Source of the DNA: JAGDMJ01 sp963809695
GTDB lineage: Bacteria > Bacteroidota > Ignavibacteria > UBA10030 > UBA6906
NCBI GenBank assembly: GCA_963809695.1
Contig: CAWEKI010000006.1
Location: 434,001 to 498,000 of the forward strand
DNA: 64,000 bases
Direction of reading: 5' to 3'
Part shown: in pieces, positions 62,975 to 64,000 of the stretch
Position numbering within the stretch: the stretch's first letter is position 1
Layout: each line of letters begins with the position of its first letter
Translations under genes and position numbers: made by a program
The notes under the pieces: generated by a model
Seen by the model: the letters and a program-made list of their open reading frames with translations, nothing else
The model's database searches: none
What the model was told of the DNA's origin: nothing

Positions 62975-63736
62975 TCACTTAAGAATCGCATACCGGAGCG
63001 TACGCAGGGCAAAGTAGAAGGACCCCAGGAGAAACCCCACGAAAGCGAGCGATTCGAGCAGCACCGGCGAATCCGCTCCTACCGTGGCAAACCGCAACAC
63101 GTCAGTGTGCCAGGTGAGCGGATTGAGCAGGGCAATCACCCTGAGCCAGCCAGGCATTCCCTCCAGCGGGTAGAAAATGCTGCTGGCAAACATCAGGACG
63201 AAATAGGCGAGATTGATGAATGTGTTGAACATGTCGTTCCGCCTGATGCGGAGTGCGAACGAGGAGAGAAAGAAAAACCACCCGGCCGTGGCCAGGATCA
63301 CCGCGAGGAGCAGAATGCCCACCCGCCCCCACAGGAGAGGGATGTCCAGGAGCAACGCTCCAAAGAGAATCGTGATTGCTGCCTGGAGAATGGCAAGCAG
63401 GCAGTTGAAGAGGATTTTCCCCATCAGGAACTGCGGGCGGGTCATGGGATAGGTGAGGAGTTCATAGAAAATGCCGTTGTCCCGGTCCACGAAGAACCCG
63501 TAGGCGGTATTGAGCGCAATGCCGAACGACGCCATCGACAAGACTCCAGCCAGGAAAAAGGCATTATAGCTCACGGTGGTTCCGGCCAGAGAAATGCCCG
63601 TGCCAATCGTCCTGTTCAGCGCGATCCCGAAGATGAGAAGATAGAGGAGCGGTATGAGCAGGTCATAGAAGATCCAGATCATGCTGGTTGTCCTGATGCG
63701 GAATTCCCGGTACATTACCGCCAGGATCATTTTCAT
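62975..63736 (-). CDS. ABC-2 type permease
   Basis: 253 residues with six hydrophobic helices and the ABC-2 signature region NGIFYELLTYPMTRPQFLMGK after helix 2; NPLTWHTDVLRFAT near the end is also typical (multidrug or polysaccharide export permeases, DrrB-like). The ATG at 63736 overlaps the stop of the ATP-binding gene to its right (63733) by four bases, so the two are translationally coupled. Substrate unknown. Confidence 0.93.
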   Translation of the reverse strand: MKMILAVMYREFRIRTTSMIWIFYDLLIPLLYLLIFGIALNRTIGTGISLAGTTVSYNAFFLAGVLSMASFGIALNTAYGFFVDRDNGIFYELLTYPMTRPQFLMGKILFNCLLAILQAAITILFGALLLDIPLLWGRVGILLLAVILATAGWFFFLSSFALRIRRNDMFNTFINLAYFVLMFASSIFYPLEGMPGWLRVIALLNPLTWHTDVLRFATVGADSPVLLESLAFVGFLLGSFYFALRTLRYAILK

Positions 63737-64000
63737 GGTCGCCTCTCCTCTCCGGCCCCACCGGAGGCATTGCGGCCGAGCAGCTCCAGGAAGGCGTCCT
63801 CAAGCGTGGCCCCACGGATTTCCACCTCCATGACGGGATACGACACCGCCAAACGAGTGATGATATCCAGTGCGGATTGTTCCCTTCCCCGAAGGGAAAA
63901 CTCGAACGAGTTGTGCTGCCTCGTGAGTTTATGGAGAGGCAGGCGGGAGAGATCCTCCAAAAGCTGGTCGGTGACCTGCCCGAACGTGAGCGATACGTCC
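63733..64000 (-). CDS. ABC transporter ATP-binding protein, C-terminal part (runs off the window)
   Basis: The open frame continues to the window edge (reads DVSLTFGQVTDQLLEDLSRL at the right end) and ends ASGGAGEERRP at 63733. This is the C-terminal tail of an ABC-2-exporter ATPase, with the usual late motif ATLEDAFLELLGR. The nucleotide-binding motifs lie outside the window. Coupled to the permease gene by an ATGA-type overlap. Confidence 0.85.
   Translation of the reverse strand, partial: DVSLTFGQVTDQLLEDLSRLPLHKLTRQHNSFEFSLRGREQSALDIITRLAVSYPVMEVEIRGATLEDAFLELLGRNASGGAGEERRP

Overview
The window looks like a chromosomal segment of a free-living Gram-negative bacterium of the Fibrobacteres-Chlorobi-Bacteroidetes group, most like Ignavibacteria or another deep Bacteroidota/Chlorobiota lineage. 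The evidence is five secreted proteins ending in a type IX secretion (por) sorting domain with the NYPNPFNP-type signature, lipoprotein signals, outer-membrane-type barrels, cytochrome bd, and a visibly GC-rich coding sequence (GC not computed). Annotation is from reading the sequence and translations only; no database search was run.

Layout. 1-6.8 kb: minus-strand housekeeping (mreB-mreC-mreD cell-shape genes, purH, purN, an LD-carboxypeptidase, a beta-propeller lipoprotein). 6.9-10 kb: a DUF1670-like remnant, a secreted M28 peptidase and an SPFH/band-7 protein. 10.1-15.4 kb: a very large deacetylase/hydrolase-like protein overlapping a processive family-2 glycosyltransferase, a likely exopolysaccharide module. 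15.4-18.1 kb: a thioredoxin-like protein and a barrel protein. 18.3-25.8 kb: a redox/respiratory block (OsmC, CydAB, a cysteine-rich MerR regulator and a divergent 1214-residue fused oxidoreductase). 25.9-32.8 kb: CHRD protein, cytochrome c lipoprotein, ABC exporter, M24 peptidase and peptide transporter. 33-35.6 kb: a manganese-type regulator with a perfect palindromic operator, and an Nramp transporter fused to a universal stress domain. 35.6-46.8 kb: amidase, YajQ, a dehydrogenase, a compact 8-oxoguanine repair operon (mutT-mutY-ogg2), several hydrolases and an RNB nuclease.

47-61.2 kb is an accessory region built on a tRNA-Pro(GGG) gene. The tRNA promoter is separated from the intact tRNA by five tandem 183-bp units, each carrying the first part of the tRNA with a hairpin-rich insert in its D-loop. 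Downstream lie a 62-bp repeat of the tRNA 3' part at 52.5 kb and a decayed tRNA copy at 61.1 kb. These delimit two stacked islands, each entered through a broken tyrosine recombinase next to its att-like site. Cargo includes large Ycf48/BNR-repeat surface proteins, lipoproteins, an AAA-DUF4143 ATPase and fragments of other genes. 61.2-64 kb returns to backbone genes: thyA-folA and an ABC transporter.

The most unusual observations are the tRNA-derived 183-bp array, the stacked tRNA-Pro islands, the exopolysaccharide pair, the fused oxidoreductase beside cydAB, a 14-bp motif shared by three 5' regions, and a recurring pattern of genes with clean internal deletions.
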